A stretch of DNA of 64,000 bases, taken from the NCBI RefSeq assembly GCF_024763615.1, contig NC_077223.1:82212627-82276626 (forward strand). Reading direction: 5' to 3'. The notes beneath the pieces are model-generated. The model did not search any database and was not told the DNA's origin. It saw only the letters and a program-made list of their open reading frames with translations. This DNA comes from Phlebotomus papatasi. Lineage: Eukaryota > Arthropoda > Insecta > Diptera > Psychodidae. Shown piece by piece: positions 45,161 through 55,593 of this stretch. Position 1 is the first letter of the stretch; each line of letters begins with the position of its first letter. Made by a program: the position numbers and the translations under genes.

Positions 45161-46020
45161 TGCGCGTCAAGAATCAAAGTGCGGAGTTTTCTCTCTTTTT
45201 CATGAGATTTTCACTGAATTTAGGGTTAATTTTACCGTAAATGTGTAAATAAATGGTGAGCAATATATTTTCTAAAAAAATCTCGGTGAAATTCTTGAAG
45301 ATTTTAGTGGAAAAAGCGTGAAAATTCTGTTCACTGAGGATTATCCGCACGCCTAAATTTTAAACCCTGTCAAGATTAGGATTTTACCCCTGTTTTAACC
45401 TTGAGTTAACCGTGTTTTAATCTCTCAAGGGTTGATTTTCATCCTTGCCACGGTTAGTATTGGTGCAATGTGTGCGCGTCTAAAGCCATTGTGCGGCGTT
45501 TCCTCAAGTTTTCACAGAATTTATCCCAATTTTCCACCATCAATGCCTAAATAAACAGTGAGAAATTAATTTTCATGAAAAATATCGGTGAAATTCTTGA
45601 AGGTGTTAGTGGAAAAAGCGTGAAAATGCTGTTCACTGAGGATTTTCCGTACGCCTAAATTTTAAACCGTGTCAAGATTAGGATTTTACCCCTGTTTTAA
45701 CCTTGACCCTGTTTTAATCTCTCAAGGGTTGATTTTCATCCTTGCCACGGTTAGTATTGGTGCAAAGTGTGCGCATCCAAAGTTCAAGTGCGGCGTTTTC
45801 TGTATTTTTAACGGGATTTTCACGAAATTTTAAAAATTATTATTTTCTTATCTTTATCTTTATTTTCTAAAAAAATCGATAAAATTTCTCGTGATTTTAG
45901 TGAAAAAACTGTGAAATGCTGTTCACCACAAAATATTCTAAAGACTTTTGAATTTTAAACTGTGTCAAGATTACGTTTTAACTTCTTTTTTTAATCTCGA
46001 GTTAACCGTTTTATACGTTT
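45161..46020 (+). repeat. Triplicated ~300-bp tandem unit
   Basis: Units start at about 45161, 45473 and 45770 with TGCGCGTC/TGCGCATC (periods 312 and 297 bp). Shared blocks include GGTGAAATTCTTGAAG, GTTCACTGAGGAT.TTCCG, GTCAAGATTAGGATTTTACC and TTGCCACGGTTAGTATTGGT. Units 1 and 2 are close; unit 3 is diverged and partly deleted. Confidence 0.85.
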
Positions 46021-46999
46021 TCTATTTTCCACGGGATTTAGCCTCATTTTTTGCTAATTAATAAACAACTATCTATCTATCTATCTACATGTCTAAACGG
46101 TTAAGATAAATTTTGTAATTTTAGTTTATGTTACCATTTTTTCTTAGATGTCGGAACTACAGATTTGCAGAAGTTCGAACGAGAGGATCATACTGAAACA
46201 TGGAAATTCTACCTAAAATTTCAAGAGGAGAGAGCAGAAGCACGCCAGGGAGCAGTGGAAAATGCAAAATAAAATAATTGCCACCGTCCTGCTTACACAT
46301 CCTTTGAAGTGGTGCAGGCTGAAGCAGGATTGATTAATTTCAGGAATTACGTAGGTTTCAGAAACCAAATAATATGCCCTCTTTAATTTTTTTTAAATAT
46401 AATAAAGAATATTTCTTCAAATCCAACTCTGAAACATAAAAGTACAACATTAGAACAATATTTTCTAAAATTTTCATTTACAAATCTTAAGAGGCTGATC
46501 TTTTAAAATGATTTTCGGAGACATAACTCACATAATTTTTCTCTGAAATCAGAAAACTAAATATTTGCTATTAGCAGTTGAGTAAAAGTTATATTTCAAC
46601 GAAAGTTTAAAAACATGAAATTTGTTTTCAATAGCATTATTTAAAAGAAAAAAAAAATGGCGTATTTTACACTACATTTCGCCGTACAAAATAAGGTATG
46701 ATCAAGGAAAAAAAACAATCCTTGTTTAAGTTTTAAACAATCGACTCTAGAAGTATGCAAATTTTTGATGAAATTGATGCATTAGTTTTCGAAAAAATTT
46801 GCATATAAATCTCACAAATTGAGATTTTAAAAAGAGCTTTTACAGTTGATGCTTCTCAATTGGCTTTAAATAAATTTGTAAAGGCTCTATCCTAAAATTT
46901 CTCACTGGCTTGAAGCTTTGAGATGAGAAAATATTCTTCACATGTTGTACTTTGTTATCAAAGAATATGTATATACTTTTTTTTAAAGTTCCAATACTA
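46021..46999. other. AT-rich sequence with a (CTAT)n microsatellite
   Basis: (CTAT)n at 46069-46088. No gene is visible; 46140-46340 is slightly less AT-rich. Confidence 0.4.
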
Positions 47000-47002
47000 C
47001 AA

Positions 47003-47062
47003 AAAATTTCTACTAGGGTGTATACCCCATGCTGGCGTATACACACTAGTAGAAATTTTTTT
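47003..47062. repeat. Hairpin made by two opposed MITE termini
   Basis: AAATTTCTACTAGGGTGTAT-ACCCC is followed after four bases by GGCGTATACACACTAGTAGA, its imperfect reverse complement. The right half is the start of the MITE at 47033. The left half looks like the end of another member in opposite orientation, whose far end is not visible. Confidence 0.65.
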
Positions 47063-47167
47063 TAAAAATGCCTTTTTAAAGCAAATTTCCCATATCCTTG
47101 TAGGAAGAAACGTCAGAATTTTTTAAAAAAGGCATTTAAAAAAAAATCTACTAGTGTGTAGACGCCA
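47033..47167 (+). mobile_element. PIF/Harbinger-like MITE, family of 22595
   Basis: Ends TGGCGTATACACACTAGTAG and, reversed, TGGCGTCTACACACTAGTAG; TAA follows the right end. The interior GAAACGTCAGAATTTTTT matches the GAAACGTCAAAATTTTGTCA interior of the copy at 59520. The left TAA is missing because another terminus is joined there. Confidence 0.8.
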
Positions 47168-47170
47168 TAA

Positions 47171-47728
47171 AGCTGTTAAGGTAATCTAGATATATTTATT
47201 TATTTTTCATTGAGATAAGATTAAATATTGAAAAAGAATATATAGGTAAACAAATACTGTCAATTTTTCTTGATAGATTTTCTTAAGTTTTTGCTTAATT
47301 ATTTTGAAAATAACTTTTCTCATGCTGTTGTAAAATTTACTCCCTAGTTTTTGCCAATATTGTTTAAAAAAGCATAACAGATATTTTTATAATACCTTAA
47401 AAAATAATAATATAATTAAGTTTAAAGTAATGAAATAACTAGGAGTTATAAATTCTTATATTTGTGTTAAATTGTAATTATTTAATAGTAAAATAAGGAA
47501 TTATAATGATATATTGTTAGAGAAACAAGTACTATTTTATTGTAATAAATTCTAAATGTTTACTTAACCTAATTATAATTTTTTTATACTTCTACACTGA
47601 TGTATGTATATGAGAAATTCAAATCTCACTTAAGTAAACTTCTTGGAGATCATTTTTCAATCTGTGTTAGAATTTAAGTCAAATTTACATGTAAAACAAT
47701 TAAATAAGGCTTAGAAATTCCTTTTATA
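47171..47728. other. AT-rich sequence, nothing recognised
   Basis: Low-complexity AT-rich DNA, no family member noted. Confidence 0.4.
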
Positions 47729-48668
47729 ATATTAGATGAGATCATATATTCTGTCAGTAGAAGAGGTAAAAAGTTTGGAGTGGTATATCTCAGCTCCTGA
47801 TGAACATAATTGGATGAGTGAACTATTGTTGGAAAGCTTGGTTCATTAGCTTTCAGAATCTGGTATATGTAATTGGCTATGGGTAAACCATGGTCATCCA
47901 GAACCATTTATGTCGAAGAAGACACTTTTTGCAACGTCATTTTTGACCATCTACTGCTGGGACCAGGAGTGACCCACAATTCTCGCACTTGGACTGTGCG
48001 TTAGAGGAACTCAAAGGGTATAATTTGTAGAAGAAACTTTTTTTTGGACATCTTACTTTTTTTTATTCATCGACTTTTGCAAAAATTTTAACATTTTACA
48101 CGCATAGAAAAAAATGACAGAAATCCTTCTATCTTATTTTCTGGACAAACTAATGAAGATATCGACTTGGAATGTTCTAAGTACTCCCCCATAAGTTGAT
48201 CCAAGGAATCCAAATATCATATCAATTTCATCCCCACGTCTATCCTTCCCCTCCAGAAACCACTCTTTTAGGATTTTTGTAATTTTTTCCTTGCGTGTAA
48301 AATGTTAAAATTCTTGCAAAAGTCGATGAATAAAAAAAAATAAGATGTCCAAAAAAAAAGTTTCTTCTACAAATTATAACCTCTGAGTTCCTCTAACAAT
48401 CAGTCCATGTGCGAGAATTGTGGGTCACTCCTGGTCCCAGCAGTAGATGGTCAAAAATGACGTTGCAAAAAGTGTCTTCTTCGACATAAATGGTTCTGGA
48501 TGACCATGGTTTACCCATAGCCAATTACATATACCAGATTCTGAAAGCTAATGAACCAAGCTTTCCAACAATAGTTCACTCATCCAATTATGTTCATCAG
48601 GAGCTGAGATATACCACTCCAAACTTTTTACCTCTTCTACTGACAGAATATATGATCTCATCTAATAT
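47729..48668. mobile_element. 940-bp hairpin with 377-bp near-identical arms
   Basis: Arms 47729-48105 and 48292-48668 are reverse complements around a 186-bp loop. The outer ~180 bp are identical: both encode the same 60-residue frame beginning MVLDDHGLPIANYIY, on minus at the left and plus at the right. The inner part has scattered mismatches (for example around the TTAGAGGAACTC/GAGTTCCTCTAA words). No clear target duplication or known domain. The short frame is a consequence of duplication, not proof of coding. Transcription through it would give a long duplex suitable for small-RNA production. Confidence 0.9.
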
Positions 48669-48674
48669 TTTTCT

Positions 48675-48754
48675 TCACTGAGAAAATAAGAAAATAACGA
48701 CTAAAGTATAAACTTTTTATTCTAGCCGTTACTTTTTATTTCCTTAGTGATGCA
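48675..48754. repeat. 80-bp hairpin, CACTGAGAAAATAAG ends
   Basis: TCACTGAGAAAATAAGAAAA-TAACG on the left pairs with CGTTACTTTTTATTTCCTTA-GTGA on the right. Small foldback sequence directly after the 940-bp hairpin. Resembles a miniature of the CACTGAG MITE ends. Confidence 0.55.
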
Positions 48755-48819
48755 AAATATTATAATAAGAATTTCTAGTTTTATTTAATTATTTTACAAG
48801 TAAATTTGATTTTAATCTT

Positions 48820-49200
48820 AACAAGGGTTAAAAATAGTCATCCAGGGGTTGAAGGAGGCGAGATTTGAATAAACTCATGACAAGGGTTGTTTTTCCGCTT
48901 GCCAGGGGTTGATGGAAACAAGGATTGAGTGTAACCCGTGTTACGGGTTAAGCCATACTCCTTCCAGGGTTTGACGAAACAGGGTTTAAAATATAATCGT
49001 GACGAGGATTGGTCTTCATTCCTGCCAAGGTTTACTGACGGCAAGGTAAATCAATATCCATAACAGGATTTGACTTTCTACCTTTTCAGGGTTTGGTTGA
49101 AACAGGGTTTAAAAAATACTTGTACGTCAAACCTTGTCACGTTTAGGTTGAAACAGGGTTTGGCATCAGTTTGATAGACAAACCCTGTTTTACATACCCA
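48820..49200. repeat. AAACAGGGTTT-rich block
   Basis: CAGGGGTTGA (48843, 48903), GAAACAGGGTTTAAAA (48988, 49095), GAAACAGGGTTTGGC (49152) and CAAACCCTGTTTTAC (49185) recur. This mirrors the AACCCTGTTT words near 44.74-45.4 kb at the opposite side of the composite element. Confidence 0.65.
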
Positions 49201-49383
49201 TTTAACCGTGGATTTTTTTGAGTGTTCTTAATGGATTTGATCAATTGTTCTTTTAAGAAAATTTAAGAAATTTTATTAGCTATTAAAACATATTATTATA
49301 ATGGATAAATTTAAATTTAAAAAAATATAAAAATATGACTTATTCGAAGCTTGAGTTGTCCGAAGGAAGCCCTCTTTCCCCTA

Positions 49384-50333
49384 ACTCAATTTCGAATTGC
49401 AAAATTGAAGGGATTTTCATGCAAGTTATGGCAAAAGCGAAATAAAGACGTTTTCTTTTTATCTGCAAGCATTTTAGATGTTAATTAAATAAATTAAACC
49501 CATTTTTATATAATTTTGGGTTTTTACTAAACAAAACTTAATATTTTACTGACTAAATTTAATCTCTTTATTGCTCATTTATATTCTGCCATTTTAAAAT
49601 ATCTGATCCAAAAAGTCGAAAGTTACTGGATCGTTTTCCGAAAAGTGCTACTTAAACGCTTGTTTTTAGACTGATGAAATTGTTTTGACTTCTTCTAAAT
49701 CCATAGAATTATTCACTGTTTCATTCAGAAACATAATATTAAAAAAGTTATGAAAAATATTAAAGAAAATTTATAAAATAATTATAATACTGAAATAAGT
49801 CAGCATGCACTAACTGGGTCGCCTTTTCGCTAATTCACTTTTAATTAAACCTTTGGATTTAAAATACTTTTCATAAGGAAAAAACAATAAATGTTTTCAA
49901 TCAACCAGCTGTCATTAGCGAAAATATCACTGACTAGAAAATTTTTAGTGAAGAACCCGGCTGGCACAAGATTGAAATGATTCGATTACACTCACTTATT
50001 TAATGGATAAAAATATTATTTTTGCTTTTTCTCAAACTTGATTAGTTATATTATGTTACTGTAGTGACTATATTATGGAAATAAAAATAAAAATATTTTA
50101 TTAAGTGGATTAGTCATAAACGATCCAGATAGCGAAGCGCCCGGATTAGCACACTTGCCTATAATATCCTTTGAAATATATCTAAATCTATATATTGTAT
50201 TACAAATTATTAATTTATTATATTAGATATTATTTTCTTTTAACCTTGGAATAGGTTTTTTAGCTGAGATTATTTACAATCTCCGGAGAAAAAGCCCGAA
50301 TTCAATGATGCCCCACTTTGTACTAGTATTTTA
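49384..50333. other. AT-rich sequence, nothing recognised
   Basis: Includes TTTTACTGACTAAATTTAAT at about 49543, one of the dispersed ACTG words. No gene. Confidence 0.4.
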
Positions 50334-50335
50334 TA

Positions 50336-50842
50336 CACTGAGAAAAAAAGGGGGTGCGATTGACTTTTTTCCTCGTAACTTTAACACTTTTTTGGCGTAA
50401 AAATGTTTTAATGTTAATTTTACACCTTTATAAGCGTAAAATTAATATTAAAAAGGGTAACTTTAACTCATAATACACCTAAAAAGCCTTCACTGAGAGA
50501 AATCCGAAAAGGTTAAAATAACATTCCGGAAATGTTCATTTTACCCTGCAGTATTAATCCGAAATCGGTGTAAATATTACCCTCTTTAGGTGTATTTGGG
50601 GTTAAAGTTAACCTTTTTCATGTTAATTTTACCCTTAAAAAGGTGTAAAATTAACATTAAAAAATGTTGATATATTTTTACACCTAAAAAGTGTTAAAGT
50701 TATGACGAAAAAAAGTTAATCGCACCCTCTTTTATTCTCAGTGTTGTAAAAAGCATAATATTTATACCGATTACGGATCAATAATGCAATGTAAAATTAA
50801 CATTTCTGTAATGTTATTTTAACTTTTTTGGATCCTTCAGTG
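50336..50842 (+). mobile_element. CACTGAG MITE, copy B, split by copy C
   Basis: CACTGAGAAAAAAAGGGGGT to TACACCTAAAAAGC (50487), resuming AAAAAGCATAATATTTATAC (50748) to GGATCCTTCAGTG. TA at both outer ends. Without the insert it would be about 245 bp, like copy A. Confidence 0.85.
50491..50743 (-). mobile_element. CACTGAG MITE, copy C, nested in copy B
   Basis: 253 bp in reverse orientation: CACTGAGAGAAATCCGAAAA to CCCTCTTTTATTCTCAGTG. Flanked by direct TAAAAAGC (50480-50487 and 50747-50754), a sequence present once in the undisturbed target, with CTT and TTG as extra bases at the junctions. The direct repeat suggests an 8-bp target duplication, which conflicts with the TA seen around copies A and B. 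Confidence 0.85.
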
Positions 50843-50844
50843 TA

Positions 50845-52952
50845 CCTTGACTAATTTATTTTATCATGCAGTTACTGTTTATTTATATGTATTTGTTGAT
50901 CTCAAATGAATAATAAAAACAAAGTCTGAACTTTAGAAATTATTTTGGAAAGTGAATAAATTATTAAATTTTTACATAATTTAATATTTCTTACTGTCCT
51001 TAAAGTTTTTTTTTCGATTTTGCTGATTAGTCAAATTTTATTATTGGCATAAAATTATGAAATCGTTCTAAAGGGCTTAACGAATTGGTTGAATTTTCGG
51101 TTACAGGGATTTGATAAATGAAGGTGGTGGTGGTGTTGGGTTAGAGTAAAGTTAAAAGAGAGCCCCCCTTTTTCTGGCATCCACAATCCATCCCTCAGGA
51201 GTGCATTTGATCTGTGGCCAAATGAACAAAGGGCCTCCGCGTGAGAATGGGCAGAAAAGACGCGGCGGAGGTGAAAGAGGAGGCACACCATTAAATATGC
51301 TGGAACTGAACCAGAGGCTCACAGAGTCACCGCCAGAGCCGCGAGATTGCACCTGTTCGTCTCCACAGGTATACACCTCAGTGCTGGAAATGCGGGAATA
51401 TGCCTCAGAGAGGTGAATGTGTGAGTGGCAGACGCGATACGGTCCGATGCCTTTCTCTTTCACTCCAACTCACCTCAAGATACCAGAAGTCGAGGAGGCA
51501 GTGCAGTTGGACTGCATTCCTCTGGCACTGGGGTTGAGTTGAGGAGAGGTGACTTCAGGAGGCTCAAGTGCATTGAAGAACATGCAGAAAAAAACCACAT
51601 CTCTTGGCCTCTTTATTATTATCGAGAGCATCACAAAAGAAGGCGCTCCCCACTTCGTTTCCCGGTCCCAAAAAACTGGAAAATTTGCAAATTAGCGGAA
51701 AATTCCCCAGATCCATCAAGCCCCCTCCCCCTTTACCCAGAGATCCTCACCAGAGTTCCAGGAGACTTTGTCAAATATCATCTCCATAAATAATACTCCC
51801 GAAGTAATTGCCATAAAAATTCCATCTCAATGCCAAATGGTTGAGGTATTTTAAACCTTCCCATTGACGCATTTGGATGGTCTTTAAATATGTTGTTTTT
51901 TTTTTGTTTTCTTCATCTCTGCCCAGCTCCCCTTTTGCGCACACCAAACTCAGGTGAACTCTTTTTTTCACGCCATCCGATGGAGTGAATAACGAGAATT
52001 CCTTTGGCCACCGAAGAGGCAGATGAGAGCAGATGAGCAGATGCACAGACACGAAAAAATCCCAATAGCCAACGCCAATATTACAATCGATTAACTCTAA
52101 TCCGCAGATGGATTATTGGCGGATTGAGCCCTTCTGCTGTCCGAATTGCCCAAGCGTTCAATCCCGCTTACTTCACCCGAAAAAAAGAATTTTTTCAGCT
52201 GCAGACCTGCAATGGGCCCCCTTCACAATGTGCAATAAATTAACTCATTGAGGTATTGAAGTAACAGTACGGAACAATTAGATATTGAAGGCAATAAAAG
52301 TGAGATCTCCATTTGCATACCGATGCGCTAAAAAAATACTCCAGAGTTGACCAATCAAAGTAAATTAAACCTCAGGTTTGGAATCATGCAACGTAAATTA
52401 AATCGCTTGATGCAATGATTAAAACGATTAAGACCTAAATTCAAAGCAAAAGAAAGTTTATGAAGCTAAATACTAAAATGCTGAGTTCCTCTAAAAAATA
52501 CGAGAAAAAAAGCTACATGTCAAAGGTTTCTTTATTCAAAGTATCCTACTTCCCCCTATACTGATATACCGAGAATTAAGCAACAGTCTAAATCTTAAAA
52601 TACATTTTTTTGCTTACCAATTCAATATTATTGTGAAGCTAATATAGCTTTTTTGCTTAGAATCAGAAAAGTGTCTCGAATTAATGAGAAAAAATGTTGT
52701 CGTCCAAGATACATAAATTGATCTGCATCACAAAGGCCGAAAACTCTAAGTGTCTTGTGATTCAAAAAAAAATTGCATTAAATCATAAAATATTTTGGTA
52801 AACCTGAACAGTAAAAAATCCAATTTAATAAGAAGTTAATTAAAATGAAAATCTTAATATTTAAATTCTTTAAAAAAAAATTTTGGAAATATTTTTCTTG
52901 GATAAGTAAATTTATAAAAAATATTAATTATCTTACCGATCTTACCTTTACA
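50845..52952. other. TE-free island at 51.07-52.35 kb within AT-rich DNA
   Basis: 51060-52350 is the most GC-rich stretch of this part and lacks repeats. Frames on both strands overlap (51152-51463 minus, 51201-51416 and 51425-51793 plus, 51771-52052 minus) and none has a recognised domain. Candidate regulatory region or untranslated exon. 52350-52950 is AT-rich and featureless apart from an unpaired CTACTTCCCCCTA terminus-like word at about 52547. Confidence 0.35.
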
Positions 52953-53200
52953 CACTGAGAGAAATCCGAAAAAGTTAAAATAACATTCCGGAATTGTTAA
53001 TTCTACCATATTGATCTTAAATCGGTGTAAATATTATGCTTTTTAGGTGTATTATGGGTTAAAGTTACCCTTTTTATTTTAATTTTACACTTAAAAAGGT
53101 GTAAAATTAACATTAAAAAAATGTTAATATATTTTTACACCTAAAAAATGTTAAAGTTACGAGGAAAAAGAGTTAATCGCATCCTCTTTTTTCCTCAGTG
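52953..53200 (-). mobile_element. CACTGAG MITE, copy D
   Basis: CACTGAGAGAAATCCGAAAA to CTCTTTTTTCCTCAGTG, 248 bp, reverse orientation like copy C. The flanks (ACA and CAT) show no clear duplication. Confidence 0.85.
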
Positions 53201-54297
53201 CATGAACTAGGATTACTTCTCTTAAGTTTCATGTTAATTACTGACCAAAAGGATTCCGTTCAAAAATCAAGAGATTAGCTATAAAGAAAGTGGGAGTACA
53301 TTGAACTAGGGCTAATTGATTGTCAAAATTTAGCGTAGGAATTTGTGACATTAACGAACGAGTGTTCCTTGCTCTTTGACCCTTAAATTTTTAAAAAGAA
53401 TCTAACAAAAAAGGTTTCGACTTTTCTTATGATTATATTTAATCAAAATTAAAACTATTCGAGGATATACTCTCAATTCATCAGTGATAGACATAAAATA
53501 CCAAATAACCTTCAAATTTTGAGTTGTTCTACTTAAAAATTTAGGATTTTGATCTAAATTCTCCCTATTGTCCCTGTCCCTAAATATGGCATGCATTATA
53601 CGAATATGAACATTTTTCGTATATAAAATATAAATGATTTTGAAAAGAAGCTTTTAGGCTAAAATCAATATAGGGGAGATCCTGCATCTTTGAGACACTT
53701 TTTCGTATTTTGACTTTAGGCATTATTTCCAAAACTCAGAAAATTGTTTTGAAATTTTGATTAGTATTCTCAATAGTATTGACTTTATTAAAATAGTCCG
53801 ATTACTGTACCATACCATTACCATGTCTAGAACCCAAACGGTTAGACATACAGTGGAGACAAGATAAATAGCACAGTTTCGAACACTGTAAATATGCTTT
53901 GTTTTTCGAAAAATTATGCTTTTAAATGATGAAAGTAATAATAACAAATGAACTTGTATATAAATACATTTTGAATATGAAGAAAAAACCTGTAAGTTCT
54001 ATCAAGAAATTTAGTATACGATCAAAAAATTATTGAAATGGCACATATTAAGAGGACAATATAAATAGCACACTCTATAAGAAGTGATAGTTTTTGGCTT
54101 CTACTGCAATTAACAACTTACGAATTCTATTTGAAAATTAAATTTGGATTAATTAGTACTTAGTTAAGTAACATTTGGAAAAAATGTTACTGTCAATGGA
54201 TAGACATTGGTATAGGTAACAGCTTTTGTTCTGGAACCAATGTTCTAAACCATGGAGGAAAAATTCTAGAGCATAAAAACTATTCCTTAGAAGAAAG
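53201..54297. other. AT-rich sequence with transposon-like end words
   Basis: ATAGGGGAGATCC at about 53670 resembles a GGGG-type terminus without a visible partner. ACAGTGGAGACAAGATAAAT (53848) and AGGACAATATAAATAGCACA (54052) resemble repeated subterminal words of Tc1-like ends. Not enough to define an element. Confidence 0.35.
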
Positions 54298-55360
54298 AAT
54301 GGTCAAAAGTATATATGGGCACCGGTTCATCTTTATCCAGAGATGAGAGTAGGCGCATTTTGCAGATACTGGTATAAGATTAAAAAATTCTCGGGACCCA
54401 GGACGATAAACGCTGGGAGTCCTTGTAAAAAATCCTCTAACTTTCCGATAAATCACTATTTTGACAACAAATTATGCAAGAACGACTAAAGCAATCTTGA
54501 TGAAATTCGGTATAGGTTCAGTGTATTTCTTAAACTTTTTATCCATGCATACCACTCCCTCCCCCAACCCTCCATCCTGGTAGTCCCCATACAAAATGAG
54601 AACATTTTACTTTATAACTCCTTTCTGAGAAGAGGTATTTCCAACATTCCTCACGAAGAACTTTTTGACCGATCTTGATTGAATGAAAAAATCGAATAAG
54701 TAATAACGTAACCAATCATTTTCTAGATTTTTTATATTTCATTGTTCGCCTCATTAAGATCTGTTGCTACATGAAAAATAGAAACATATCCTCATTGTAT
54801 AATCTAATTAGCATTATTGGTGATTTTTTTTTGATACTGTAATCAAGGTTTTGGAGTTCCTTCTCAATTTATTATCTACAGAAGTTGTACTAATATGCAA
54901 TTCAGTGGATTAATAACTATTTGTGTGAATGAATTCTTTCTATATTGGGTCTATCAGACAGGTGGGTGTTGGAGTGATATGCCAGTTAAAGAACCTTTCC
55001 TAAGCTTTGTTCCCATATCGAATTTCAGCTTTGTACCTCTTCTCAGAAAGAAGTCGTATGATAAAATGCTCTCATTTTGTATTGGGGCTACAAGAACGGA
55101 GGGTGGGGGGAGGGGGTGGTATGCATGAATATAAAGTTTAAGTAATACACTGAACCTATACCGAATTTCATCAAGATCGCTTTAGTCGTTCTTGAGTAAT
55201 TCGTTGTTAAAACAGCGATTTTTCGGAAGGATAAAGGTCTTTTTACAAGGACTCCCAGCGTTTATCGTCCTGGGTTCCGGCAATTTTTTAATCTTATATC
55301 AGTATCATCGTTTGTGGCGATTCCGGGACCAGTGCCCATATATAATTGTTTTGACCATTC
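54298..55360. repeat. 1.06-kb inverted repeat, arms ~330 bp
   Basis: Left arm 54298-54637 (AATGGTCAAAA to CTGAGAAGAGGTA) and right arm 55034-55360 (TACCTCTTCTCAG to TTTTGACCATT) are imperfect reverse complements. They share CCAGGACGATAAACGCTGGG, CTTTAGTCGTTCTTG and CACTGAACCTATACCGAATT. The spacer of 396 bp is unrelated. Frames at 54895-55128 and 55192-55446 overlap the right arm and are by-products. Confidence 0.8.
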
Positions 55361-55422
55361 TCCTTTCATGTATAAATAAATTAAATTCAGATCGATTTTT
55401 TGGAAAATTCGTTCTCAGAAAC

Positions 55423-55593
55423 ACTGGTAAAAATAAAAAAGATTAAATTGATCCAAATTTGATCATTTTGCAAAGGATGGATCAAATTAACTTGTTTTAT
55501 TATGATAAATGTGCGTGCATTCAAAGTTTGAAATTTGATCTATACTTTGCTATTTATCCTTTGAATCAATTTGATCCTTTTATTTTTACCAGT
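55423..55593. mobile_element. 171-bp MITE, ACTGGTAAAAATAAA ends
   Basis: ACTGGTAAAAATAAAAAAGA on the left and, reversed, ACTGGTAAAAATAAAAGGAT on the right, both followed by AAATTGATCC / CAAATTGATTC. The target duplication is not clear. Confidence 0.75.

Larger units (their letters stand above)
44638..49381. mobile_element. Candidate 4.7-kb composite element
   Basis: The left edge GGAAAGCGTGTTACCTTCGG and reversed right edge GGGGAAAGAGGGCTTCCTTC align over about 60 bp through CCTTCGGAC(A/G)ACT and CGAA.AA.TCAT; TA follows the right end. Inside both ends AAACAGGGTT/AACCCTGTTT words recur (about 44740, 44803, 45362, 45710, 48991, 49093, 49152, 49185). The interior holds a triplicated unit, a MITE and a long hairpin. 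No transposase frame is visible. It may be one large non-autonomous element or an accretion of several; the terminal match is the main evidence. Confidence 0.45.

Noticed and set aside
46840..47126. Frames on both strands sharing the string GVYTLVEIF
   Set aside because: Explained by inverted MITE termini read from both sides.
47674..48681. Two identical 60-residue frames on opposite strands
   Set aside because: They are the two arms of one inverted repeat; identity comes from the duplicated DNA, and no family is recognised.
53848..54075. Possible Tc1-like terminus (ACAGTGGAGACAAGATAAAT and a related inner word)
   Set aside because: No matching inverted partner could be found, so no element can be delimited.
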